DNA from: Heloderma charlesbogerti | Lineage: Eukaryota; Chordata; Lepidosauria; Squamata; Helodermatidae | Reading direction: 5' to 3' | Length of the DNA stretch: 64,000 bases | NCBI GenBank assembly: GCA_026122225.1 | Contig: JANEZZ010001860.1 | Coordinates: 124,001 to 188,000 of the forward strand | Shown: piece by piece, positions 52,244 through 63,380 of the stretch | How positions within the stretch are numbered: the stretch's first letter is position 1 | Layout: every line of letters starts with the position of its first letter | Notes under the pieces: generated by a model | What the model was told of the DNA's origin: nothing | The model's database searches: none | What the model saw: only the letters and a program-made list of their open reading frames with translations | Position numbers and translations under genes: made by a program

Positions 52244-52302
52244 CCTACCGCTGCTCTCTCTCTCTGGGCCTTGCCTTCTTCTTCCTTCTCTTCTCAAATG
52301 AC
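52209..52302 (-). other. GIGYF1: GIGYF1 start-codon exon
   Basis: The acceptor (ttacctag|g) puts the exon start at 52302, followed by a purine-rich 5' UTR and ATG at 52243-52241 in the context aggATGG. Eleven full codons plus TG precede the donor (gagTG|GTGAG). The split Trp is completed by the next exon at 51066, giving PEW-LRAL, as expected for GIGYF proteins. Confidence 0.9.
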
Positions 52303-52461
52303 CTAGGTAAGACAGAGAAGAGTAAAAGCCGCCCCCAGCAAGAGGTTCCCCAACCAAAGCAGAGCCTCTGCTACTGCACCCAAATGCCCATGGTTAGCAA
52401 AGTGGAAAGGAGCTGCAATCCCCCTCCCCGCCCACCGACCCAGCTGTGGACTTCTCTGGCA

Positions 52462-52829
52462 CAGGGGTGGGGAACTTCAGGCCAGGGGCCACAGTGGCCC
52501 TTCAGGGTCCCCCAGGTGGCCCCCACCCCCTGCCCACAAGCAGTCCTTTGGTGGTTTCTTGGCTTTTGTGCAGTTCCCCCCCACCCCATTTTGCTGGCTT
52601 TTGTGCAGTCCTGTTCCCTCCCCCACAATTCCGGAAGGTTGAAATGCCTCTCCTGAGGCTGGCTTACTAACAGTAAGAGCTCTGTGCTAAAATATGCAGA
52701 CATTTTTGTAAGCTGCAGCTTGCTGGCAGTTTTTGTATTTTTGGCCCCACCCACTCCTGGACTATGGCCCCCAGGAGCTTCTCCAAAATGGATGGTGGCC
52801 CTTGGGCTGAAAGGTGCCCCCCACTCCTG
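52462..52829. mobile_element. Non-autonomous hAT-like element
   Basis: A 368-bp element with terminal inverted repeats CAGGGGTGGGGAACTTCAGG and (right end, complemented) CAGGAGTGGGGGGCACCTTTC. Flanking octamers ctctggca and ctctagag share five positions. It lies between the GIGYF1 ATG exon and the proposed 5' UTR exon. Confidence 0.7.
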
Positions 52830-52927
52830 CTCTAGAGAGTCCAAGAGCCTGGGGCGCAGGGGAGGAGAGCAAGACACCGGGCCCAACTGCTAGAAGCAAG
52901 CAGGTGCAACTTAAGCCCACCACCCAC

Positions 52928-52999
52928 CTATGCTGTATCTTGAGATCTCGCCCTGGATCCCTCCTCCCAGCCGAGGGGCCGATTTCAACAGCTGGAAAC
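52928..52999 (-). other. GIGYF1: Probable GIGYF1 5' UTR exon
   Basis: A 72-nt segment on the minus strand has a strong acceptor (pyrimidine-rich tract ending ccttttcag|g) and a consensus donor (atag|gtgggt). It lies 0.6 kb upstream of the ATG exon. It carries no ATG on the minus strand (no 'cat' on the plus strand between 52928 and 52999), so it suits a leader. It is supported only by splice-site shape. Confidence 0.5.
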
Positions 53000-53000
53000 C

Positions 53001-53420
53001 TGAAAAGGATAAAAGACCAAAAGGCGGCATGTCAAGACCACAAACGTAACACTCGTTTAAACTGAAGGGCCAAGAAGACATTGCCTAGAATCTCAGCTGG
53101 ACAAGCCGGGCACCTGCAGAGATATCTTAGCCGCTGCTCTTCTCTGCATGAGTTGCCTTTCATGGGCAACCCAAGCTACACAGGCCTGGCAAAGTAGGCG
53201 CTGCCTAGTGCCAATGTTTCTTGGTCCTGGTTGCCACCAAGCCAACAACATCTGCCCGCTTCACAGCCATGCCACACTGGGGGCTCACATCTTCCCTTGC
53301 ATCTGCTGAAAAGTTTTTTTACGCCATTGTTTTAGGGTTTTTTAGTTGTTTCTCATTTGTTAAGATACATATGTTTTTATTTGTAAGGGGCCCGGAGCAT
53401 GGTTTAGCAAATAAAGGCAG
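53001..53420. other. Unassigned sequence upstream of the proposed GIGYF1 leader exon
   Basis: No gene or clear repeat, apart from T-rich sequence at 53,310-53,385. No CpG island here, so the GIGYF1 promoter is probably further to the right, possibly outside the window. Confidence 0.4.
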
Positions 53421-53486
53421 AGTATGGTCCATGGGGTCACGAAGAGTCGGACATGACTGAACGACTGAACAACAACAACAACAATA
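53421..53486 (+). mobile_element. BovB / Sauria-SINE-type 3' tail
   Basis: Contains 'catggggtcacgaagagtcg' then gacatgactgaacgactgaac and an (aac)n end. 5'-truncated. Confidence 0.75.
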
Positions 53487-53562
53487 GATACCAAAATAAA
53501 GTAAATTGAGATCTAAGTCCTACCACCAAGTACAAAATATCCTTACTCTATATTCTTTAAAC

Positions 53563-53682
53563 CAGCCTTCCCCAACCTGGTGCCCTCCAGATGTTTGGAC
53601 TTCAACTTCCAGCTATGCTGGCTGGGGGATACTGGGAGTTGTAATTCAAAACATCTGGAGGGCACCAGGTTGGGGAAGACTG
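53563..53682. mobile_element. Palindromic hAT-like MITE with 8-bp target-site duplication
   Basis: Starts CAGCCTTCCCCAACCTGG and ends CCAGGTTGGGGAAGACTG, with inverted arms throughout. Flanks ctttaaac and gtttaaac match at 7 of 8 positions, supporting hAT. Confidence 0.8.
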
Positions 53683-53690
53683 GTTTAAAC

Positions 53691-55189
53691 CTGTTTGGCC
53701 TTCCTCGTCCTTCCACCTTTTAGACCAAGAACTCAGAAGTGGGTCAAACATTTGTCCCAAATGCACAGCCTACGGTCCCAGACTCCATCCGATTTCTATT
53801 ATCCCAACTCATGAGGTTATCCATTCAGCAGCCTACATCATTTCTAGATCCGTCTCCATCTCTCAAAGCTTACTGGTACTCCCTACCCAAAGATAAGGTT
53901 TTCCTCCACCCCACACTTCACACATTTCAATGGCTCTTTTTGCTATAGGGTTGTGCCAACAGCTCAGTTCCTGGAGAGCAAAAGAATGTGCCTCGGAGCA
54001 GAGGTAAAATCTCAGTTCCAGACCTTGAATTTGCAAGAAGACCTTTTGGCAGGTTGGGAACTAATGTTGGAGGAAACAATGTGAAAAGAGGGATCAGCCT
54101 CCACCCAAAACAGAACCACTGTTCTCCTGGATCAAGGAAGGGATGCTCACCCAACAGCAACCTCCACAATGCACCACTCCCTTGCAAGTGGCCCAGAAGG
54201 GGCTGGCAAAGGGAACAGCAGAAGGAAGGAGAGAAAGAGTCGGCCTCCTCCTCCGACGTAAGCAATGCCAGTGAAGTGGCTCCTGGAGCTCCCAGTTCCG
54301 TTTGAGGCCACAGGCAATTTCCCAGAAGGCCGCTTGGTCCTGGCCCCCACGACAGAGCCCAGTGGCTCAATTCACATTGGAGAAACTCTCTGGAAGAGAC
54401 AAGACAGCGGTTAGAATTGCTGCACCCCAGGGAGGAATTTGCGCATACATGCACACACGCTCCAAGTTCCTCCTGCCTGAAAGTCGTATCCAGCTACACA
54501 AGATCCAGCTTCTGCCTCACAGGGAAAGCAGTTATTAGCTCTGGGTTCCCTTGGTGCTGCGGCTGGGGCTCAGCCCCAGGACTGGTTTTCAGTTAATGTG
54601 TAGCAGTAGTGCCTGAGCACCACTGAATAATTGCCATTGTCCCTCAAGCATCCATAATGGCTGGGGAATGCTGGGAGTTGTAGTTCAACACATCTGGAGG
54701 GCACCCAAGTGGGGAAGGCTGTTTTAAGATGTTAAGCACTGCCAAGGAAGCTCTCCCACTCTGCTTGTGGGACTAAAGCAAGCCGGGCCAGCAGACAAAC
54801 ACAGACGTACACAGCGCTACCAACTGCTGCCCTGGGTGGCTGACCTAACCGCCCCCTTGCCTTGGTCACTGCTGGACCATCTGCACAGGCTTCTTCAGCT
54901 TCCTGGACTTGTGGAAAACCTCTGGCAGGAACTGCCTGCAAATGGCTGCCTAAAGCGACCTGCGGAGGACTCCGAAGAGAGCAGGGAGGGAGCAGCTTTG
55001 CCCCTCTCCCACAAAATACCAGAGCTTAGGGACAGCTGATGGAACTGATGGGCTGTAGGATCCAGTAGAGAAGGAAGTCTTTCATGGAACACAGTGTTAT
55101 GTTTATGGAATTTGCTGCATCATCATTAGCTGAGACAACTTCCAAAGGGGATTAGACTAATTCATGGAGGAGGAGGAGGAGGAGGAAAG
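53691..55189. other. Unassigned GIGYF1 upstream / 5' UTR intron sequence
   Basis: No gene supported. A minus-strand acceptor-like site (tgtctcttccag) at about 54,394 could open another leader exon, but no good donor follows. 54,660-54,722 is one MITE arm. 55,095-55,185 is a CR1-group 3' remnant followed by a (gga)n patch at 55,168-55,186. Confidence 0.4.
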
Positions 55190-56830
55190 ATCTATCAACA
55201 GCCATTTACTGGGATATTTATTTGTATTATGCTGTTATCACACCCTTTTATCACAGGGCAGCATACGTGTTTCTCTCCAACTGCTAGGTTGCTTCTTGAC
55301 CTTGATTGCTCTGTTTCGCTTGCCCTCCTCCTAGTAACAGGGTCGCTCTATCCTTGGCCCTCTGCTCTTCTTTCTCTACACCAAGGGTTGGCAGCTTGTG
55401 GCCCTCCAGATGTTTATGCATACAACTCCCATCATCCCTCACCACCACCTATGCTGGCTAGGGCTGATGGGAGTTGTAGGCCACAAAACTGTTACCCACC
55501 CCTGCTCTATACCCTGTCCCTAGCTGATCTCATCACATCCCACATCTTCCAGGACTGTCTATATACTGACAACACCCAGCTTTACCTCCTCTCCCTCAGG
55601 CCTTTCTCCCTCCAGTCCTGCATCTTCAACTGCCTCTCTGATATTTCTGCTTGGCTGCTTCATTGTCTCAAGCTCAACATGTCCAAGACTGAACCTCCCA
55701 CCTTTCTTCCAAGCCATGGACACTACCATCAACCCTGCTGAACAGGAACAAAGCCTTGGCTTCACCTTCAGCTCCTCTGTCTCCTTTATTTCATCACCAT
55801 TCAATCTGTGAACAGGTCACATCCCGTTGCCCTTTACACCACCACATAAATGCAGCCATTCCCTTTGCTAAAACACGGCCATCCCTCACCTCATGTGGTG
55901 TAGCCTTTTCCTCTCTGGTCTCCTGCTACTTCACCTCAGTCCCCTCACTTCTGCCCAGATTTCTCTTGCCAAAAACCATTCACCTATCCTGTTGCTCTGT
56001 TCATGTGACGCCCCTCCTGAAATCTCTGCATTGGTTTCCCTGCCATTCCCAGGTCCAGCACAACCCGTGGCCTTTGCCTTCATAACGTAAGAGCCAAGCT
56101 GGATCAGATTAAGGGTCCATGTAGTCCAGCATTCTTTTCACACAGTGGCCAACCAGCTGTCGACCAGAAACCCACAAGCAGGACATGAGCGCAACAGCAC
56201 TCTCCTACCCGTGTTCCCCAGCAACTGGTGTACATAGGCTCACTGCCTCTGGTACTGGAGGCAGCCCACAGCCACCAAAACTAGCCATCAAAAGCCCTCT
56301 GTGGCCTTATCTCCCCCCACCCCCCATGTCTCTACTCCTATATCCCAAAGTATCATTCTTGGTGATCTTTTCTCCTCCAGCTCCACCATCGGAGGCCTCC
56401 TACTCCCTCAAAAGGTTCTGCCCTTGCTCTCTTAGTGCCCCTTCTTATGCCTGGACCTGCCTCCCAGAACACCTCTATGTCACCACTCTCCTTCCTTCTT
56501 TCAAATCCCTCCTCAACAGCCATTTTTCCTGTGAAACCTCTGGTACAACCTCCTAGTCCTCATACCTCACTGCAGCCTTCCTCAACCTGGTACCCTCCAG
56601 ATGTGTTGGCACCCAGTTGAGGAAGGCTGCCTTCCCACGGCTAAGCCCAAGTACATGCAACTGAAATAAACCCATATCCTTCCCTTGTTGACCTTAGCTC
56701 CACTGCCTCCACTGTGTCTCCCTCTGTCAAATTATAGGCTGTAAGACCCCTGGGGCAGGAACCTACTCCCTTGTACTCCATCAGACACCATGCACAGTCA
56801 TGGTGCATCTTCCAAGAGCAAGCAGCAGAT
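55190..56830 (+). mobile_element. Old L2-family LINE with nested insertions
   Basis: Reverse-transcriptase remnants in the frame at 55,229-55,741 (TDNTQLYLLSLRPFS in place of ADDTQLYL, LKLNMSKTE), the C-terminal region (YAWTCLPEHLYVTTLLPSFKSLL at about 56,435) and an L2-type 3' end (attataggctgtaag, ggggcaggaac) at about 56,735-56,800. Interrupted by a MITE-like palindrome (55,383-55,502), an antisense CR1-group fragment (about 56,091-56,262) and a MITE arm (56,573-56,633). Much more decayed than the L2-type copies at 2.9-13.6 kb. Confidence 0.65.
56091..56262 (-). mobile_element. CR1-group 3' end (antisense) nested in the L2 element
   Basis: Reverse complement of the same 3' UTR as 23,900-24,110 ('gtccatgtagtccagcattc', then cacagtggccaaccag). 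Confidence 0.65.
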
Positions 56831-57182
56831 CTAAAGTCATCAGTGAACTTCATGACCAAGTGGGGGGTTTGAGCCCTGTTCTCCCCATTCCTAGTCTGGC
56901 ACATGAGAATATTTTCTCTTTTGTTTTGGGACACACACATGCCTTGCCCTCTTGCCATTTCCTCCACTGAGAATGCAACCTCCATGTTCAGAGGTAGAGT
57001 ACCTCTGAATATCACCAGAAGAGGGCTGGTGCCTTTGCATTTTGCTCGTATGCTTTCTGAAGGCATCTGTTTAGTGACCAGCTGGAACAGGCAGTCCCTC
57101 TGTGGCACTTGCCCATATTTGCGACACCCCAGCAGAAAGCACTCTTGATACAATATCTCCCACAGAAATGGAAAGTCTAGGA
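56831..57182. other. Unassigned
   Basis: Nothing recognisable. A long minus-strand open frame crossing 57,237-56,641 is explained under rejected items. Confidence 0.4.
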
Positions 57183-57904
57183 CAGGGGTCCCCAACACAG
57201 TGCCCACAGGCACCTCCAATGTGGTGCCCGTGGGCACCTGGAAACCATTTTAACCCCCCCCCTTTTAATATACATACATGGATTTGTATGAAATGCATAC
57301 AACTTTCTAGCAATTATACATCGGTTTCAATAAAAGTGGACCAAACATTCAAATAAGTATCTATTTGAAAGTGGCATCTATATGTCACCCATTCAGATAT
57401 TGAAAGCACTGTAAAGTCCTCAATGCATTGCATTATAGGAGGTGAGTGTTTATCCTTTCAATGTTGTAATATCAGTCTTTTAGCTGTCAGAAGGAGAATT
57501 CATTTACGCTGACCATTTCTTAATTTCCATGAAGCAAGTAAATAATTTAAAAGAGTGAGTATATCAGGGAATGTTAAAGGCTGTTCCTGTATAAAATTAA
57601 ACTGCGTAATAATTTCCTCCCAGAAAGAAGCAACTACTGGTTACTGCCAACACGTATGTTTAAAAGAAGCATTAGCTGTATTGCACCAGCACCAATAAGC
57701 CAAACTAGACAATCCCTTATTAAAGAGACATCTTGAATAGTTGAATAGACAAAAGATTTTGCTGAATAAGACACAGCCTAAGATCCATAGACATGACAGG
57801 TAAATGCCAAAGCGGCGATCCACTGATGAGGCATTTTGTGGTGGTGCCTACAGCAGCATCTCAAATTCCCAAATGTGCCCACAGGTCGAAAAAGGTTGGG
57901 GGGT
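57183..57904. mobile_element. Non-autonomous hAT-like element
   Basis: Left end CAGGGGTCCCCAACACAGTG; right end, complemented, ACCCCCCAACCTTTTTCG then ACCTGTGGGCACA. The CAGGGGTCCCCAAC-type terminus is typical of hAT (Charlie-like) elements. The interior is AT-rich with no transposase frame. Confidence 0.6.
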
Positions 57905-58039
57905 CATAAAATAGAATATTGGATGGTCTCAATATTTCACACCAGTGGGACTCTGCTTTTAACCTCTACTGAGTAGAGGAGCAGGCACAGGCTAGTCTAG
58001 AACAATTACAAAGCTAGACACAAAAAGGGAAAAGAGGCT

Positions 58040-59063
58040 ATGGAAGGACAAGACTCTCCAGTGGTGGTGACCTGCAAGGTGTGTGCAATGTTTGTTTTCT
58101 TGCCTGAGAACAACATGGCCTACACCTGCAACAAGTGCAAGTTGATCACGCTGCTGGAAGAAAAAGTAAGTGGACTGGAGCGGCGACTGTCGACCCTCCG
58201 GGGAATAAGAGAACACAAAGAGTTCTTGGACAGAATGGGGGAACTACAGCAGCAAAGGGAAGACCAGAAGCTTGAAGAGCAACAGCAAGATGAGGCAGTG
58301 GGAAATGCTGAGGTGAAGAAAAATGGAGTAGAGAATACTCCGTGGAAAAGGGTGACAGTTAGGAGAAGAAGAACTAGACACCACTGCACCAGTGGAAGCA
58401 GTGGAGCTGTGGAACCGATTCCAGGTACTTGCGGATGAGACTGGAGGACAGCCTGCAGAGGAAGAATCACAGGGGAACCTGCATGAGAGTGAGCAAGAGG
58501 CTGAAGGTCAGTCAAACAGAGGCGATGAAACCCAGGCCTACAACAACAAGAAGAGAAGACTGGTAGTAGTGGGAGACTCCTTGCTGCGTGGGATCGAGAC
58601 CCAAGTATGTCGCAAAGACCCGTGGACTCGCCAGGTATGTTGTCTCCCGGGAGGACAGATTAGAGACGTGACTGAAAGGTTGCCTGCACTCATAAAGCCC
58701 ACTGACAGGTATCCCTTTCTTCTCATCCATGTGGGAACAAATGATACCGCTAAGCGGAGCTACGAAGAGATCATGTCAGACTTTGAAGCTTTGGGAAGGA
58801 AATTCAAGAACTTTGGGGCCCAGATAGTTTTCTCATCCATCCTTCCAGTAGTTAGAAGAGGGATAGAAAGGGAAAGGAAAATACTCCGGGTGAATGACTG
58901 GCTACGAAGGTGGTGCCGACGAGAGAGATTTGGATTCTGGGACCACGGGCTATACTTCCTGGAAGATAGGCTGTTGGCTAGGGACGGGCTGCACCTCACA
59001 AAGGCTGGGAAGAATGTGTTTGGCCACAGCATGAAGAACTTCATCAGGAGGGCTTTAAACTGA
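58040..59063 (+). pseudogene. CR1 ORF1 (zinc-finger / SGNH esterase), frameshifted
   Basis: The first frame (58,040-58,438) carries CKVC...CNKC and the coiled coil; the second (to 59,063) carries GDSLLRG, HVGTND and DGLHLT. They are separated by a 4-nt insertion relative to copy 1 at about 58,358 (acagttaggaga against acaggaga in copy 1), which breaks the frame. All SGNH residues remain. Confidence 0.88.
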
Positions 59064-59086
59064 ATCCTACGGGGAAGGGAGATGTA

Positions 59087-61822
59087 ATGTTGGGGGTAAC
59101 AATGGACGAAGGCGCATACACTGCAACGGAGAGAACAGCTCTGATAGCGCCCAATAATAGTCTTCAGATACATGTAGGAAGAAAGCCAGACTATGAAGCA
59201 CATGGTCTTCGATGTCTATATACTAATGCCCAGAGTATGGGAAACAAACAGAACAAACTTGAACTCTTAATACAAGAGGGAAATTAGGACTTGATAGGTA
59301 TAACTGAGACTTGGTGGGATGACTCTCATGACTGGAATACAGCAATTGAAGGATATAACTTGTCCAAAAAGAACAGGAGGAACAGAAAGGGAGGTGGGGT
59401 TGCACTGTATGTGAAAAATACATATCTCTGCACAGAAATACAGGAGGAGGAGCTTGGTAGCCCCATCGAGAGCATCTGGGTTGAAATAAATGGAGCAAAG
59501 AATAAAAGGAACCTGGTGGTCGGAGTCTACTGGCGGCCACCCAATCAAGGAGAAGACAAGGATGAAACTTTTGAAAAGCAAATAGCCAATGTTTCAAGGA
59601 AGCATGATGTAGTAGTAATGGGGGACTTCAATTTCCCCGATATTTGTTGGGAGACAAATTCTGCAAAACATGGCCCCTCCAGGAAATTCCTGACTTGTGT
59701 GGCGGATAACTTCCTCCTACAGAAAGTAGAGGAAGGAACTAGAGGATCGGCTATCCTTGACTTGATCCTAACCAACAGAGATGACTCAGTGGATAAAGTA
59801 GCAGTTACAGGAACTCTGGGGGAAAGCGACCATGTTGTACTTGAGTTCTTGGTTCTAAGGGAAGCAAAAGCCGAGTGTAGTCAAACGCGTACCCTGGATT
59901 TTAGGAAAGCTGATTTTAATAAACTCAGAACAATGATCAGTAAGGTCCCATGGCAAGATATGCTAACAAGAAAAGGAGTCCAAGATGCGTGGGAGCTTTT
60001 AAAAAAGGAAATCCTCAAGGCACAATCACAAACAATTCCAACAAGAAGAAAAGGTGGAAGACAACAGAAGAAGCCAATGTGGCTTCACAAAAAGCTTAGG
60101 GATGACCTGAAAACAAAAAAGGACACATATAGGAAGTGGAAAGAAGGCCAAGTAACAAAGGAAGAGTACAGGCAGGTAACACAGAATTGCAGGGATGGTG
60201 TCAGGAAGGCGAAAGCTGAGAATGAGCTGAGGTTAGCAAGGGATGCTAAAAACAACAAAAAGGCTTTCTGCAGCTACGTGCATAGTAAAAGGCAGAGGAA
60301 AGAAATGGTGGTTCAGCTATTAAATAAGGATGGCAAAACGATAACAGATGACAAAGAAAAGGCAGAGATGCTCAATTCCTACTTTGGCTCAGTCTTCTCC
60401 CAAAAGAGGGTCTATGACCCCCCTGGCAAAGGTGAAGTACAGGCTGAAGGGGCAGGATTGCAGCTTGAGATCGATAGGCATATGGTCAAGGAACACCTAA
60501 TTCCTTTGAATGAGTTCAAATCTCCAGGGCCAGATGAACTGCATCCTAGAGTCATAAAGGAACTGGCAGAAGAACTCTCAGAACCGCTGTCTATTCTCTT
60601 TGAGAAATCATGGAGGACGGGGGAAGTGCCAGATGACTGGAGGAGGGCTAACGTGGTCCCTATCTTCAAAAAGGGTAAAAAGGAGGAACCTGGGAACTAC
60701 AGACCAGTCAGTCTGACATCAATCCCAGGGAAAATTCTGCAGCAGATGATAAAGGAATCCATCTGGAAGCACTTTGACAACAATGCCGTGATTACTCGAA
60801 GCCAACATGGATTTGTTAAAAACAAGTCCTGCCAGACAAATCTGATCTCATTTTTTGATCAAGTAACCTCCCTTGTAGACCGTGGGAATGCTGTAGACAT
60901 CATATACCTCGACTTCAGCAAAGCTTTCGACAAAGTGCCCCAGGAGATCCTGATGAGCAAACTAGCTCGAAGTGGGCTAGATGAAACAACGATCCGGTGG
61001 ATCCACAGTTGGCTACAGAATCGGACTCAAAAAGTGCTTATCAATGGGACCTTCTCAAGCTGGGGAGAGGTAACAGGTGGGGTACCGCAGGGCTCAGTCC
61101 TGGGCCCAGTGCTCTTCAACATTGTTATGAATGACTTGGAGGAGGAGGTGCAGGGAATGCTGATCAAATTTGCAGCTGACACCAAATTGGGCGGGAGAGC
61201 TAATACTTTGGAAGAAGACAGAAACAAAATTCAACGTGATCTGGATGGACTGGAGTGCTGGGCAGAAAACAACAGAATGACATTGAATAGGGATAAATGC
61301 CAAGTTCTGCACCTAGGACAAAGAAACCAAATGCACAGTTACAAGATGGGCAATATGTGGCTCAACCACGCTACAAGCGAGAAGGATCTTGGAATTGTTG
61401 TCGATCACAAGCTGAATATGAGCCAACAATGTGATGTGGCTGCAAAAAAGGCAAATGCTATTTGGGGCTGCATTAATAGAAGCATAGCTTCCAAATCCCG
61501 GGAAGTACTAGTTCCCCTCTACTCAGCACTGGTTAGGCCTCATCTGGAGTACTGTGTCCAGTTCTTGGCACCACACTTTCAGAAGGATGCAGACAAGCTG
61601 GAGAGGGTTCAGAGGAGGGCAACAAAGATGATCAGGGGACTGGAAACAAAGCCCTATGAAGAGAGACTGAAAGAACTGGGCATGTTTAGCCTTGAGATGA
61701 GAAGACTGAGAGGAGATAGAATAGCACTCTTCACGTACTTGAAAGGTTGTCACAGAGAAGAAGGCCAGGATCTCTTCTTGATCATCCCAGAGTGCAGGAC
61801 ACGGAATCATGGGCTCAAGTGA
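59087..61822 (+). pseudogene. CR1 ORF2 with in-frame TAG and altered RT catalytic motif
   Basis: Starts with an ATG-led frame at 59,087, is interrupted by TAG at 59,285-59,287, then stays open to 61,822. Endonuclease landmarks GITETWWDD, VVVMGDFNFPD and GESDHV are present. In the reverse transcriptase, DFSKAFDKVP and GVPQGSVLGP are present but the catalytic FADD is FAAD (tttgcagctgac), losing the first catalytic aspartate of that motif. This copy should therefore be inactive, whatever the effect of the stop. Confidence 0.87.
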
Positions 61823-62062
61823 CAGGAAGCCAGATTCCGGCTGAACATCAGGAAAAACTTCCTGACTGTCAGAGCACTACGACGATGGAACCAATTACCT
61901 GGGGAGGTGGTGGGCTCTCCCAGACTGGAAGCGTTCAAGACGAGGCTGGACAGCCATGTGTCAGGGATGCTCTGACTTGGATTCCTGCATTGAGCAGGGG
62001 GTTGGACTGGATGGCCTTGTAGGCCCCTTCCAACCCTACTATTCTATGATTCTACGATTCTC

Positions 62063-63289
62063 TCAAGTACAACTCTTAAAGTGACTTCTTCTTCTCACCT
62101 TTAGCTCAGTACGACTCACCAAGCTGCAGAACTGAAGATGCAAATCAAGAAAGTAGTTGACCACTAACACAACCAAACATGGGACATTCAGACTTGGACA
62201 TCACAGCTTTTAACATTAACAGAACAAACAAGGAGCAAAAACCTTACTATTTTGTCCTCTCACAAGAGACATCTTTATTAGTGCATCAGGAGAAATGTGT
62301 GGTGTGTGTTAAATGCTGACTCGCAAGATGCACCCCAGCCTAATTTGGGGTAATTTTTGTGAACCGCCCAGACAGCTTCGGCTACTGGGTGGTATAGAAA
62401 TAAATAAAAATAACCTGCCTCTGCCCACAGAGAGCATTTCCCAGCAAGTCTCCTTCCTCCTTCCCTCGGCAATAGACCAAAGGAATAGATTATCCTGGGG
62501 ACTGGGAGATCAGACTGTCTGGATGCTTGCAATGTTTTAAAATAACACTCAATCCCAGATCTTACACAGTAAAGTAGAAAGCAAGGAGAGACTCTGACTG
62601 GTGAACTTCCTACACAGGCATGTTGAGAATTTCCTCCCATGAGATCTCACTCTCATCCCAGGATGAGCAACAGGACCCAGGAGTCCTGGCAGCCATCGTT
62701 CTTTTTTTGGTCCTGCTAGGCCTTCCCTCTCACCTGCTCTAATCAGATTCAACCCCTTCACAGAGCTGACAATGAACCCAGATGTCCTGCTCTTCTGGAA
62801 ATTGTAAAATAAGAGAAAAACTGAATATTGATCCCTGAGGCACCACCCCTGGCTGCTCTAGGTTTTGTAGGTGGAGTTCTACAAGAGAGCCCTGACCTGG
62901 CACAAGAATAACTAAAAAGGCTAGGGGGCATCACAAATCTCAACACAAGCTTATACTGTAGTGCTGCAGCAAAACAGCCTGATGTTTTGCATTGCAATAC
63001 TTTGCATTGAATCTACACAAGAACTACTTCCATCTGACTTGGCAACAGGGAAGCTTTACAAGAGAGTCACCTCCTCTTTAAATCACAAATGATTAACAGG
63101 AAGTATGTATGTGGGAAAGGAGAAAAGCAATGTGTGCTGTCTGCTCTACAAGGCTGTATCTCCATCAAGGCCTGCTTATGACCAGGCCGGCTGTGACAAA
63201 AGCCGAGAGCTCTTGAGCAGGTGGTCCTTGGGACTGGCTGAGCAAATCAGTTCATATGGGTGTCAAAAATATGAGGAGGTAGAACATTC
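62063..63289. other. Unassigned, with a LINE/SINE-type tail
   Basis: 62,350-62,415 is a repeat tail ('gtgaaccgcccagacagctt', cggctactgggtggtatag, then aaataaataaaaa). The rest shows no supported gene or repeat family. Confidence 0.4.
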
Positions 63290-63380
63290 CGGGAGAGAGC
63301 GGAGGACAGGAGGGCCTGGTGTGCTGTTGTCCATGGGGTCACGAAGAGTCGGACATGATTTAACAACTGAACAACAGAAA
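63290..63380 (+). mobile_element. BovB / Sauria-SINE-type 3' tail
   Basis: The segment gggagagagcggaggacagg, then 'ccatggggtcacgaagagtc' and gacatgatttaacaactgaac, has the same structure as the insert at 12,814-12,899. No target-site duplication was found. Confidence 0.75.

Larger units (their letters stand above)
57935..62062 (+). mobile_element. Near-full-length CR1 LINE (copy 2)
   Basis: A 4.1-kb element collinear with copy 1 but on the opposite strand. ORF1 (58,040-59,063, frameshifted), ORF2 (59,087-61,822, one TAG), a 3' UTR and the CR1 terminus at about 62,035-62,062 (attctatgattctacgattct). The 5' end is set by loss of similarity to copy 1, just before the shared tttcacaccagtggg. Confidence 0.93.

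Noticed and set aside
54230..54394. Candidate extra GIGYF1 5' UTR exon on the minus strand
   Set aside because: The acceptor-like site tgtctcttccag is good, but no consensus donor was found within 200 nt downstream.
56641..57237. 198-codon uninterrupted frame on the minus strand
   Set aside because: Its N-terminal part is the end of the hAT-like element at 57,183, and its C-terminal part is the reverse complement of an L2 3' end (attataggctgtaag). It is a chance frame across repeats, and no protein family is recognised.
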